Shown in pieces: positions 52,476 through 61,001 of a DNA stretch of 64,000 nt. The position numbers were made by a program, and so were the translations under genes. Within the stretch, counting starts at the first letter, position 1. Every line of letters starts with the position of its first letter. The DNA lies in contig NZ_LT984895.1 in assembly GCF_900258505.1 (NCBI RefSeq), positions 617,123-681,122 on the forward strand. Direction: 5' to 3'. Source of the DNA: Brachybacterium timonense (lineage in GTDB: Bacteria > Actinomycetota > Actinomycetes > Actinomycetales > Dermabacteraceae). The notes beneath the pieces were generated by a model. The model made no database searches and was not told the origin of the DNA. It saw only the letters and a list, made by a program, of their open reading frames with translations.

Positions 52476-54371
52476 TCAGTGCCGTGGGGGCTGCTCCGTC
52501 GACGGGGAGCTGTCCTCGGCACGGTGACTCTGGCTATGGCCGGGGCGAGCCGATCCGTCGGTCTTCGCCGCTGCACTGGTGTCGACAACAGCCGTGATCT
52601 CGCCCGTGGCCAGTCCCGTGATCTGGGCTGCAACCTGCTCCTGGACTTCGGAGGACACCTGATCCTCCATGCGAGCCTGGACGGAGTCGGAGACCGAATC
52701 GGTGATCTCGTTACCCCAGCGCTCGATGAACGCGCGCTGGCGCATCCGCAACTCGAGGCGCTCGATCATCTTCACCTCGATGTACAGCGAGCGCCAGATG
52801 GAGATGCACATGCCGATCATCACCACGGAGAAGGGCAGAGCGGACAGCAGGGCGAGCGCCTGCAAACCGGACATGCCGGCGGACGGATCAGGCGAGGAAG
52901 CGCCCGCCCACAGCAGGGCCGCAGCGATCACGCCAGAGGCCGAGGCCCAGAAGATGCGGGTGATGCGCGGCGGATTCGTGTCGCCACGGTGCGCGATCAT
53001 GTCCATCACGAAAGCGCCCGAGTCCGCGCTGGTGATGAAGAAGATCGTCACCAGCACCACCGCCACACCGGACAGCACGGCGCCGAGCGGCAGCGTGGAG
53101 AGCGTGTCGAACAGTGCGGTGTTCGCATCGATGCCGCCCTCGTCGGTCCTGAAGTCCACACCGTCGAAGAGGGACTTGTACAGGGCGGTTCCACCCATCA
53201 CGGTGAACCACAGCATGGTCACGAGCGTCGGCACCAGCAGCACGCCCATGATGAATTGGCGCACCGTGCGGCCGCGTGAGATGCGGGCGATGAACACGCC
53301 CACGAAGGGCGACCAGGAGATCCACCAGCCCCAGTAGAAGGTGGTCCAGCTGGAGATCCAGGTGGCGCCGTCCTCGCCCATGAAGGGCATCGTCTGGAAG
53401 GACAGCTGCACCAGGTTCTGCAGGTAGTAGCCGATGTTCGCGACCAGGTCACGCAGCAGGAACAGCGTCGGGCCCAGGGCCAGAACCGTCACCAGCAAGA
53501 TGGCGGCCAGGCCCAGGTTCAGGTTCGACAGCAGCTTGATGCCCTTGTCCACACCGCTCGCGGCGGACAGCGTGGCCAGCGCTGTCACCGACAGCACGAT
53601 CACCACCTGCACGCCCACCGAATCGGGGATCAGACCGAGGTGGTCCAGGCCCGCGGCGATCTGAGTGACGCCGAAGCCGAGCGAGGTGGCGATGCCGAAC
53701 AGGGTGCCGACGATCGCGATGATGTCGATCAGATCGCCCACCCACGTATCCGTGTGCTTGCCGAGCACGGGCTCGAGCGCCCAGCGGATCGAGATCGGGC
53801 GGCGCCGACGGTGCACGGCGTACGCGATCGACAGGCCGACCACGACGTAGATCGCCCAGGCGTGCAGCCCCCAGTGCAGGAAGGTCTGGCCCATGGCTCG
53901 TTGGGCACGAGCGCCGTCCTCCAGATGCGCAGCGTTCGGCGGCACGCCAGCGGGTCCGTCGGCGGCGAAGAAGGTCAGCGGCTCCGCTGCCCCCCAGAAC
54001 ACCAGACCGATACCCATGCCGGCGGCGAACAGCATCGCGAACCAGCTCAGCAGCCCGTACGCCGGTTCCTCGTCATCGGGGCCCAGCCGGATCGATCCGA
54101 GTCGGCTCCCGGCGACGACCAGTGCGAACACCACGAAGCCGGTGACCACCAAGATGTAGTACCAGCCCACCGTCGACACCACGGTTGAGTTGAGCGTGGA
54201 GATCACGTCGTTGAAGGTGCTCGGCAGAAGCAGCGCGAACCCGACGGCCAGCAGAACGACCGCGGCTGAGACACCGAAGACTCCACGTGCCATCGGCAGT
54301 GATTGCGCCGATGGATCGGCCGTATCGGGCAGGGGGTGTTCGGTCGCCTCGCGGGCAGCGCTTCGGCTCAT
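52476..54371 (-). CDS. BCCT-family (betaine/choline/carnitine) transporter
   Basis: The 631-residue protein has 12 membrane helices and the W-W-I-S-W-S-P-F-V-G motif on TM8, together with the signature G-M-G-I-G-L-V-F-W-G. Members import compatible solutes or carnitine by sodium or proton coupling. The C-terminal ~110 residues are hydrophilic and may act as an osmosensor. An AGGAG site precedes the ATG at 54371. Substrate cannot be fixed. Confidence 0.9.
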   Translation of the reverse strand: MSRSAAREATEHPLPDTADPSAQSLPMARGVFGVSAAVVLLAVGFALLLPSTFNDVISTLNSTVVSTVGWYYILVVTGFVVFALVVAGSRLGSIRLGPDDEEPAYGLLSWFAMLFAAGMGIGLVFWGAAEPLTFFAADGPAGVPPNAAHLEDGARAQRAMGQTFLHWGLHAWAIYVVVGLSIAYAVHRRRRPISIRWALEPVLGKHTDTWVGDLIDIIAIVGTLFGIATSLGFGVTQIAAGLDHLGLIPDSVGVQVVIVLSVTALATLSAASGVDKGIKLLSNLNLGLAAILLVTVLALGPTLFLLRDLVANIGYYLQNLVQLSFQTMPFMGEDGATWISSWTTFYWGWWISWSPFVGVFIARISRGRTVRQFIMGVLLVPTLVTMLWFTVMGGTALYKSLFDGVDFRTDEGGIDANTALFDTLSTLPLGAVLSGVAVVLVTIFFITSADSGAFVMDMIAHRGDTNPPRITRIFWASASGVIAAALLWAGASSPDPSAGMSGLQALALLSALPFSVVMIGMCISIWRSLYIEVKMIERLELRMRQRAFIERWGNEITDSVSDSVQARMEDQVSSEVQEQVAAQITGLATGEITAVVDTSAAAKTDGSARPGHSQSHRAEDSSPSTEQPPRH

Positions 54372-54451
54372 GACTCCTCAGTCCGGGTGGGGTGCAGGGA
54401 TGCGCGCCCCGAGCCGCCACAGCGCGACAGCGCCAGGGCGCCGCAAGCACC

Positions 54452-55231
54452 TTAGCGCGATGCGACAAGATGGGCGACCGCGCGGGCTGAGCGATGCGCC
54501 ACGATCGCCAGTTCCAGGTGGAACTGTTGGTCGGCTGAGGGGCCGCACAGATCCGACACCGCGCGCAGTGCCGTCATCGGGACGCCGAGTGCCGCCGCAG
54601 TGTGCGCTGTGGCCGTGGTCTCCATGTCCGCGCTGAGCGCTCCCGGGAACCGTTGCCGCATCGGTTCCGCCAGGGGAGCGGTGACGAACGCGTCACCGGA
54701 GAGCATCAGTCCGCGTCGCACGGGCGCATCGCCGTCCTGATGCGAGGCGTGTGCAGCCTGTTCGGCGAGATCGGCCCATGCGGGGTCCGCTGTGAAGCGC
54801 TCGGGAGATCCCGGCACCTGGCCGGGGGCGTAGCCGAACGCCGTCGCATCCGCGATCGAGTAGGCGAAGCAATCGCCGACGATCACCGTGCCCACCTCGA
54901 CGTCCGCCGCGAGACCGCCGCAGGAGCCAACCGCAACCACTGCCCGTGGCCGCGTCTCGAGGATCGCCCATGTGGCCGCTGCCGAGGCGGCAGCGATGCC
55001 GATTCCGGTGGTGACCACGACGACGTCGCTGCCACGGAGACGTCCGCGCACAGCGCTGACGCCTGTGAGCGGCGCCGCCACAGGCTGTGCCGCCTCCATC
55101 AGCTCGATCACCGCAGCGGCCTCCTGCTCCATGGCGGCGACGATGAGGACGGGGCCGTCGCTTGAGGTGAGAGAGCCACGCGGCACGTTCTCAGAGGTGG
55201 ACTGGTCTGTATCAGGGTGGGCCTGGCTCAT
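54452..55231 (-). CDS. 5'-Methylthioadenosine/S-adenosylhomocysteine nucleosidase-like protein
   Basis: The 259-residue protein has the MTA/SAH nucleosidase pattern: A-A-M-E-Q-E-A near residue 33, V-G-S-C-G-G-L for the ribose-binding loop, S-G-D-A-F-V, D-M-E-T-T-A-T-A holding the nucleophilic Glu, and a late S-D-L-C-G. It would cleave MTA or SAH to free adenine, recycling methyl-cycle by-products. A TACGCT box 6 nt before the ATG at 55231 suggests leaderless expression, divergent from the hydrolase gene. Confidence 0.85.
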   Translation of the reverse strand: MSQAHPDTDQSTSENVPRGSLTSSDGPVLIVAAMEQEAAAVIELMEAAQPVAAPLTGVSAVRGRLRGSDVVVVTTGIGIAAASAAATWAILETRPRAVVAVGSCGGLAADVEVGTVIVGDCFAYSIADATAFGYAPGQVPGSPERFTADPAWADLAEQAAHASHQDGDAPVRRGLMLSGDAFVTAPLAEPMRQRFPGALSADMETTATAHTAAALGVPMTALRAVSDLCGPSADQQFHLELAIVAHRSARAVAHLVASR

Positions 55232-55237
55232 GCGGTC

Positions 55238-55243
55238 AGCGTA
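55238..55243 (-). promoter_or_regulatory. -10 box of a leaderless promoter
   Basis: TACGCT at 55243-55238 (minus strand) lies 6 nt before the nucleosidase ATG. The divergent hydrolase promoter (TAGGCT at 55269-55274) is 25 nt away, so they share one control region. Confidence 0.5.
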
Positions 55244-55282
55244 GCGGCGTCGGTTCAGCCCACTTCGCTAGGCTGGAGGAAC

Positions 55283-56218
55283 ATGACGCACAGCGGCAGC
55301 AGGCCGCGGACAGGAGGCAGCATGGGACGCATCCGGGACGCCGTGGTGATCGGGGCGCGCAGCATCGCTCGCGCTCCCATCCCAGCCGCTATCAGCACGC
55401 ACGCCATGCGCGAGGCGCGGCAGCCCTACCCTGGCGGCGCCGTGCAGAAGCGCCATGCGATCGACGTCGAGATGATCGGCCGCACCCGGTGCGTGTGGCT
55501 GGATCGCCACCACGCCGACCAGGGGCTGATTGTGCATCTGCACGGTGGCGCCTACATCTCGGGGCCCTTTGCCGCCGACTGGTCGTGGCTGTCGCACCAG
55601 GTTGATACCCGGGGCTGCGCCGGCCTCATGGTCGATTACCGCACCGCGCCCGATCACCGTCACCCGATCGCTGTGGATGACGCCTCGGCAGTGCTCACCG
55701 CTCTGGCGGCCGACGGCCGCATGGATCAGCCGTGGGTTCTCTCGGGCACGCATGCCGGCGGCGGTCTGGCCTTCATCATCGCCCGGCACCTGCGCGAGGA
55801 GGACTCGATCCAGTTGCCCGCAGCGCTTGTGGCCATGTGCCCCTGGATCGACCTCGAGCTCGCCAACGCGCAGCTCGCCGAAACAGGCAACGCCGACCCC
55901 GTCCATGAGCGGCGTCTGCTGCGCTCCGCCGCCCGAACCTACGCTGGGCGCACCCTGCTGAGTGATCCGGACCTCTCGCCGATCAACGGTTCCCTGGAAG
56001 GACTGCCGCCGGTGCACCTTTCCGTGGGTCGCAAGGATTTGTTCCTCTCCGATGTGCAGGTTGCACGTCTGAAGCTGGAGGAGAACGGCGTGCCGGTGGA
56101 CTACCGCGAGCTGTCCGGCCGGATCGGGCTGCGGATTCGCCCCCGCGGCGGCGAAGATATGGAGCGACTGCTGCGCGAGCAGGCCGAGCTGATCGACCGC
56201 GTGCTCACACGCGCCTGA
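55283..56218 (+). CDS. Alpha/beta-hydrolase-fold protein lacking the catalytic serine
   Basis: The 311-residue protein has a hormone-sensitive-lipase-like fold with the oxyanion-hole motif H87-G-G-A-Y. At the nucleophile elbow G-D-S-A-G-G is replaced by G-T-H157-A-G-G, and the late catalytic His region (normally H-x-F/G) reads G-R-I-G-L-R. The acid site V-G-R-K-D-L-F-L remains. It is probably not a serine hydrolase; a binding, scaffold or different catalytic role is possible. The ATG at 55283 follows GGAGG and TAGGCT; ATG at 55322 is a shorter alternative. Confidence 0.72.
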   Translation: MTHSGSRPRTGGSMGRIRDAVVIGARSIARAPIPAAISTHAMREARQPYPGGAVQKRHAIDVEMIGRTRCVWLDRHHADQGLIVHLHGGAYISGPFAADWSWLSHQVDTRGCAGLMVDYRTAPDHRHPIAVDDASAVLTALAADGRMDQPWVLSGTHAGGGLAFIIARHLREEDSIQLPAALVAMCPWIDLELANAQLAETGNADPVHERRLLRSAARTYAGRTLLSDPDLSPINGSLEGLPPVHLSVGRKDLFLSDVQVARLKLEENGVPVDYRELSGRIGLRIRPRGGEDMERLLREQAELIDRVLTRA

Positions 56219-56223
56219 CGCTG

Positions 56224-56245
56224 CCGGGGCCGGATCCGGCCCCGG
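56224..56245. terminator. Perfect 22-bp palindrome, bidirectional terminator
   Basis: A perfect palindrome of 11-bp arms (half: CCGGGGCCGGA) lies between the convergent hydrolase and lysoplasmalogenase-like genes. Being symmetrical it could end transcription from both sides; no T-tract is present. Confidence 0.55.
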
Positions 56246-56278
56246 ATCGGTGCGTCGACTCAGGTCGCGACGATCAAT

Positions 56279-56992
56279 TCAGCTCTCGACGATCACGAGT
56301 GACACCGGCCCGGTGACCGTGTCAGGCTCCGTCGATGCTCGACGAGCCTGGATGATCCCGGCGGTCAGCAGAGCCTGGCCCAGGAAGTATGTGGCCATCA
56401 CCGCCACCGCAGAGTTCGGCAACCAGGCGCCCGGCAAGAACCACACCATGCCCAACAGGGCATTGGACAGCATGAAGAGGGTGCCGCCGGTCCAGGTCAA
56501 CGTGTTCACTCCGGCTGCAAGGAACGCCATCAGCGCGAGCATCACGGCGTAGGTCAGCAGCAGTGACAGCATCTGACCAGCACCGCGGGCGAAGGCGAGA
56601 AAGAGGCCCACGACGATGCCGCCGTACGGGATCGCCATCGCATAACGCAGCGGATCACGGTTGCGCATCCACAGCGGGGCGAGCGCCAGACTGAACAGGA
56701 TCAGGCTCGCCAGGAAGCTCGCCGTGGGCAGCAGACGCGAATCCAGCTGTGGCACGAACGGCGGCAGCAGATCACCCATCCAGGAGCACAGCAACGCCCC
56801 GGCGGTCAGCACCGTGGTGCGGTCCGCGCGGCGTGCCGAGAACAGCAGGATGAACAGCAGCAACGGACTGATCAGCGGCTGCGTGATCCGCGAGATGCCG
56901 TCGGCACCGAGCGCCATGGCAATCAGATGCACCGCCGCCACCACGGCGTAAGCCGCCCAGGCGGTGAGGACGACGGTGCGAGAACGCGACAT
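56279..56992 (-). CDS. Lysoplasmalogenase-like (YhhN/TMEM86) membrane protein
   Basis: The 237-residue protein has about eight membrane helices and two conserved segments of the YhhN/TMEM86 family (A-L-L-C-S-W-M-G-D-L-L-P, and G-G-T-L-F-M-L-S-N-A-L-L-G). Family members hydrolyse the vinyl-ether bond of lysoplasmalogens. The ATG at 56992 has TAGCCT 6 nt upstream, a leaderless promoter. Confidence 0.83.
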   Translation of the reverse strand: MSRSRTVVLTAWAAYAVVAAVHLIAMALGADGISRITQPLISPLLLFILLFSARRADRTTVLTAGALLCSWMGDLLPPFVPQLDSRLLPTASFLASLILFSLALAPLWMRNRDPLRYAMAIPYGGIVVGLFLAFARGAGQMLSLLLTYAVMLALMAFLAAGVNTLTWTGGTLFMLSNALLGMVWFLPGAWLPNSAVAVMATYFLGQALLTAGIIQARRASTEPDTVTGPVSLVIVES

Positions 56993-56998
56993 ACCACC

Positions 56999-57004
56999 AG
57001 GCTA
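56999..57004 (-). promoter_or_regulatory. -10 box of a leaderless promoter
   Basis: TAGCCT at 57004-56999 (minus strand) lies 6 nt before the ATG at 56992; TTCGCA about 17 nt upstream is a weak -35. Confidence 0.5.
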
Positions 57005-57083
57005 GGAACCAGTCCAGGGGGTGCGAAGCACGCCGAGAAACCAGTTCGGACACGATCAGGTCACGGCGCTGCGCCACGCCGCG

Positions 57084-58847
57084 TCACATCTGCTGCGGCG
57101 CGTTCACTCCCAGACACTCCAGGCCCGTCACGAGCACTCGTTCCGTGAGCGCAGCGAGCGCCGCACGGCCCGAGCGCACCGCGGCGTCCTCCTCCTTCAG
57201 GATCGGTGCGGCGTCGTAGAACGCCGTGAACGCCTGAGCGGTGGCGAACAGGTATGTGCACAGGCGATGCGGTTCGAACGCCTCACCCACCTGCTGCACC
57301 GTCGGTCCGAACTGCAGCAGCTGCAGAGCGAGCGCCCGACCCGCAGCGCCCTCGACGAGCGGCGCCGCCTGGGGGTCGAGCGCAATATCCTGCGCCTCGG
57401 CACGGCGACGGATCGAGCGAATCCGCGCCACCGCGTACTGCAGATACGGGGCGGTGTTGCCGGTGAGGGCCAGCATCCGGTCCAGGTCGAACACGTAGTC
57501 CGAGTCATGCGCGGTCGAGAGATCCGCATACTTCACGCCGCCGATACCGATGTCATGCGCGATCGCGGCACGCTCGGACTCCGGCAGGTCCGGCCGCAGC
57601 TCGTCGATCACGCCGCGCGCCTTCCCCACGGCCTCCTCCAGCAGCGCCATCAGCCGCAGCGACGAGCCGGAGCGGGTGCGCAGGATCTTGCCGTCCTCGC
57701 CCAGCACGGAGCCGATCTTCACGTGCTCGGCCTGCACGCTCTCCGGCAGCCAGCCAGCCTCGCGAGCCGTGGCGAACACCATCTGGAAGTGCAGTTCCTG
57801 CGCGGTGCCCACCACGTAGCCGATGCGGTCCGCCCCCAGGTCCTGCACGCGGTGCCGGATCGCGGTCAGATCCGTCGTGGCGTACCCGTAGCCGCCGTCG
57901 GACTTGCGAATGATCAGTGGCAGCGGCTGCTCATCGCGGCCCGTGAAGCCCTCGGGGAACACACACAGCGCGCCGTCGGACATTCGGGCGATGCCAGCGT
58001 TTTCAAGATCCTCGCAGGTGCGGGCGAGCTGGTCGTTGTAGGTTGACTCCCCGGCCAGATGCTCATCGGTGAGGGTCACGTCGAGCATGTCGTAGATGCG
58101 GTGGAAGTACTGCTTGGACAGCGCCACCAGGTTCGTCCAGATCCGCAGCGATTCGGCATCGCCCGACTGCAGGGTCGCTACGCGCCGACGGGCACGGGAG
58201 GCGAAATCGGAGCCATCGGCGTCGGGGGAGCCGTCGGTGGCGTCGAACTTCGCCCGTGCCGCCTGGTAGAACGCGTTCGGGTCGGTGCGCAGCTGATCCG
58301 CTTCCGGTGAATCCTCGCCCACCTCCAGCAGATGTTCGATGAGCATCCCGAACGGTGTGCCCCAGTCGCCGATGTGGTTCTGACGGATCACCCGATGGCC
58401 CAGCAGCTCCAGAGTGCGCGCCAGTGCATCGCCCACCACCGTGGTGCGCAGATGGCCGACGTGCATCTCCTTCGCCACATTCGGTGCCGAATAGTCCAGC
58501 ACCACGGTGCGCGGCTCAGCGCTGGGCATCCCCATACGCTCATCGGCAGCGACCTGCGCGGTCTGCTGGGCGATCCACTCCGGCAGCAGGGTGATGTTCA
58601 GAAAGCCTGGCCCGGCGATCTGCGGTGTCTCGGCAACATCAGCGAGATCCACGTGCTCGAGGATTCGGGCGGCGATGTCTCGAGGCTTCATCCCCAGGCG
58701 CTTGGCGAGCCCCATCGCTGCGTTGCACTGGAAGTCGGCGAACTGCGAGGGGCGGATGATCGGGTCGGCATCGGCGTGCTCGGCACCGAACGCCGCCGCG
58801 AAAGCGGCCTGGAAGCGCTCGGTCAGCACCATCTCTGGAGCGGTCAT
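57084..58847 (-). CDS. argS: Arginine--tRNA ligase
   Basis: The 587-residue enzyme charges tRNA-Arg. It has the class I signature H-V-G-H (about residue 127), N-terminal additional domain, a catalytic core with the Y-A-T-T-D-L segment, and a C-terminal alpha-helical anticodon-binding domain. The ATG at 58847 is fixed by the family N-terminus; TACGCT lies 6 nt before it, so the mRNA is probably leaderless. Confidence 0.93.
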   Translation of the reverse strand: MTAPEMVLTERFQAAFAAAFGAEHADADPIIRPSQFADFQCNAAMGLAKRLGMKPRDIAARILEHVDLADVAETPQIAGPGFLNITLLPEWIAQQTAQVAADERMGMPSAEPRTVVLDYSAPNVAKEMHVGHLRTTVVGDALARTLELLGHRVIRQNHIGDWGTPFGMLIEHLLEVGEDSPEADQLRTDPNAFYQAARAKFDATDGSPDADGSDFASRARRRVATLQSGDAESLRIWTNLVALSKQYFHRIYDMLDVTLTDEHLAGESTYNDQLARTCEDLENAGIARMSDGALCVFPEGFTGRDEQPLPLIIRKSDGGYGYATTDLTAIRHRVQDLGADRIGYVVGTAQELHFQMVFATAREAGWLPESVQAEHVKIGSVLGEDGKILRTRSGSSLRLMALLEEAVGKARGVIDELRPDLPESERAAIAHDIGIGGVKYADLSTAHDSDYVFDLDRMLALTGNTAPYLQYAVARIRSIRRRAEAQDIALDPQAAPLVEGAAGRALALQLLQFGPTVQQVGEAFEPHRLCTYLFATAQAFTAFYDAAPILKEEDAAVRSGRAALAALTERVLVTGLECLGVNAPQQM

Positions 58848-58853
58848 GCTCCG

Positions 58854-58859
58854 AGCGTA
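58854..58859 (-). promoter_or_regulatory. -10 box of the argS leaderless promoter
   Basis: TACGCT at 58859-58854 (minus strand) precedes the argS ATG at 58847 by 6 nt. The -35 is poor. Confidence 0.5.
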
Positions 58860-59098
58860 GTGCTCGCCCTGCCCGATAGCCCCACTCGCACGCCCGGGTG
58901 CGCCGTGACGTGATACGGCTCGCGCCCGGCGCGTCACCGAGGCGGGGAGGTGTGCGCTCCCTAGACTTCCCCTGAGCAGTCGGTCGATGCCGGGGCCGTC
59001 GCTGGTGGCGCCTCTCGACGGCATCATCGACGCGGGCATCGCAGTGAGTTCCGGAGCAGCGCGAGCCGATGCACCGGGCAATGGACAGGCAGGAGCGG

Positions 59099-60838
59099 AT
59101 GACGACGGACGACGAGCGTCACGACGAAGACTGGATCTTCGCCGCCCCCGACCCTGGCACCCTGCCCACCGAGCAGTTGCCGGGCCGCGAAGAGTTCGAG
59201 CGCTACAGCGCCCCGCTGGTCGCTGGCCGTGGCCGCCGCCCCTCCCGCCCTGAGCAGCACAGTGCCGAAACCGTCGATCTGTCGAGTCTGTCCGACGACG
59301 TGGCTGAGCTCGCTGAGCAACGCGCCGCTGACAGCGCGGGACGGGCGCGCGCCGCGGGGCCGCTCGCGCCTGGCGGCGCCCGGATCGGTGAGAGTGACGA
59401 ACCTGCCCCGATCACCGCGCCGCTGCGCGTGCCCACCTACGCCCGCTCCGGCACCACGCCGAATGCTGCTGCTGACGACGATGCACGCACCCCCGTGCTG
59501 CCGCGTCGCTTCCACGACCTGGGCATCTTCGATGCGTTGCGGGACCTGTTGGCCTTGGTGTGCCTGGTGATCGCGCTGAGCACGACCTTCACGCTCGGCG
59601 AGCTGCGCATCGTGGAGATTGCCGGGAAGACAGGGATCGGCATCGCCCTGATCGGGCTTGTTGTGGTGCACCTGCTGCGCTGGGTGCCGTCCACGCCTCC
59701 GCTCGGATTGATCCGCGTGCTGCGCGTCACCGCGATGCTGCCGGCCCTTGCCGTCGGCATCGGAGTGATCGTCGCCGACTTCGTGACCTCCCTGCCTGTC
59801 CTGTTCTCTGCGCTGCCCGACGGGCCTCCCGTGGGCGTCGGCGTTGGCGTGGCGATGCTCCTGCTCGGTGCGATCGTGGGCATCGAGCCACGGGCCCACG
59901 AGGGCTACCTGCCGGCGGCCACCGCTCGCGCCCGGTCGCGGATGGTGCTGCTCGTGATCGGCGTGACCGCACTGGTCCTGCTCCTTGTCGCGACCGTGAT
60001 GGCTGTGGGGCGTGTCTTCACCACCGGCTGGGCGTTCTCACTGATGAGCTTCGCGAACACCCTCATCTCCGCCCTGCTGCTGGCGATCCTGCTCGGCTCT
60101 GCGATGCGGCGTGAGCGCTCCTGGTTCGTGTTCTCGGTGTCGGCGGTGGGCGCCCTGGTGATCGCCGCGCTCGCCGACAACACGCTGCGGCTCTCCTTCG
60201 CCGCACCCGAGTCTGTGGCCACCGGGTACGTGTATCTGCCGCTGCTTCTGTCCGCGTACGGCGTGATGATCTCCCGCTCGTTCGTTCGCACCATGCCGGT
60301 GAGCTTCGAGCGCAGCGACTGGCTCGTCTATGCGGTGCGTGCCTTCGAATTCAGCATCCTCATGCACAGCGCGGCCGTGCTGTGGAACCTGGCCGCTGCT
60401 ATCGCCGCCGGCCGCGGTGTCACCCCCGGTGGCACGGTTGTGCACCTGATGGATGCGCTGGTCTGCGCGATGTTCGTGGCGGTCTCCCTGTTCGCGCGCA
60501 AGGCCCTGCTGGAGCGTCCGGCGCAGATTGCCCGCGCCTCCGGTGTGGTCTCCGCTCTCGTGCTCGTCATCGTCGGGTTCCTTGCCGTGATTGTGAACTC
60601 CTTGGCCACAGGGGCCGGTGTTGGCCTGGTGACCGGCGGCACCGCTCTCGCGCTCGGCATCGCCGCCGCGCTCATGCTGACGGTGCCCGCCCCGGTGCGT
60701 GACGAGTTCGGTGCCCCAGATCTCGCCCGCATGTTCGCTGAGTTCCGGCACCGCAACGCGCGGCGCGATCCGCTGCTGTCACTGCTGCCGGACATCGCTG
60801 CCGAGCGTTCCCGCCGCAAGACCTTCCCCCGCACCTAG
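59099..60838 (+). CDS. Large polytopic membrane protein of unknown function
   Basis: The 579-residue protein has a ~155-residue acidic, low-complexity cytoplasmic N-terminus (Asp/Glu-, Ala- and Pro-rich), then about 11 membrane helices, and a short basic C-terminus. I do not recognise a family; the pattern of helices with no charged catalytic loops is like uncharacterised actinobacterial membrane proteins. The ATG at 59099 follows AGGAG by 3 nt. It starts after the divergent argS promoter and is followed by the uracil permease gene on the same strand. Confidence 0.6.
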   Translation: MTTDDERHDEDWIFAAPDPGTLPTEQLPGREEFERYSAPLVAGRGRRPSRPEQHSAETVDLSSLSDDVAELAEQRAADSAGRARAAGPLAPGGARIGESDEPAPITAPLRVPTYARSGTTPNAAADDDARTPVLPRRFHDLGIFDALRDLLALVCLVIALSTTFTLGELRIVEIAGKTGIGIALIGLVVVHLLRWVPSTPPLGLIRVLRVTAMLPALAVGIGVIVADFVTSLPVLFSALPDGPPVGVGVGVAMLLLGAIVGIEPRAHEGYLPAATARARSRMVLLVIGVTALVLLLVATVMAVGRVFTTGWAFSLMSFANTLISALLLAILLGSAMRRERSWFVFSVSAVGALVIAALADNTLRLSFAAPESVATGYVYLPLLLSAYGVMISRSFVRTMPVSFERSDWLVYAVRAFEFSILMHSAAVLWNLAAAIAAGRGVTPGGTVVHLMDALVCAMFVAVSLFARKALLERPAQIARASGVVSALVLVIVGFLAVIVNSLATGAGVGLVTGGTALALGIAAALMLTVPAPVRDEFGAPDLARMFAEFRHRNARRDPLLSLLPDIAAERSRRKTFPRT

Positions 60839-61001
60839 CCCGTCGACGGCGTCGAGCCCGCCAGTGGGTCGCACATCCCGGCGGCCCCGACGATCCCCGC
60901 CGCTTTCGCCTCGCCCCCCGACCCCGTCCCTCGCCTCGACGCGCCCGCATGCGCGCAGCGACCCTCACCGCGCTGCATGGCGCCCGACCCCAGGAGCAGA
61001 C

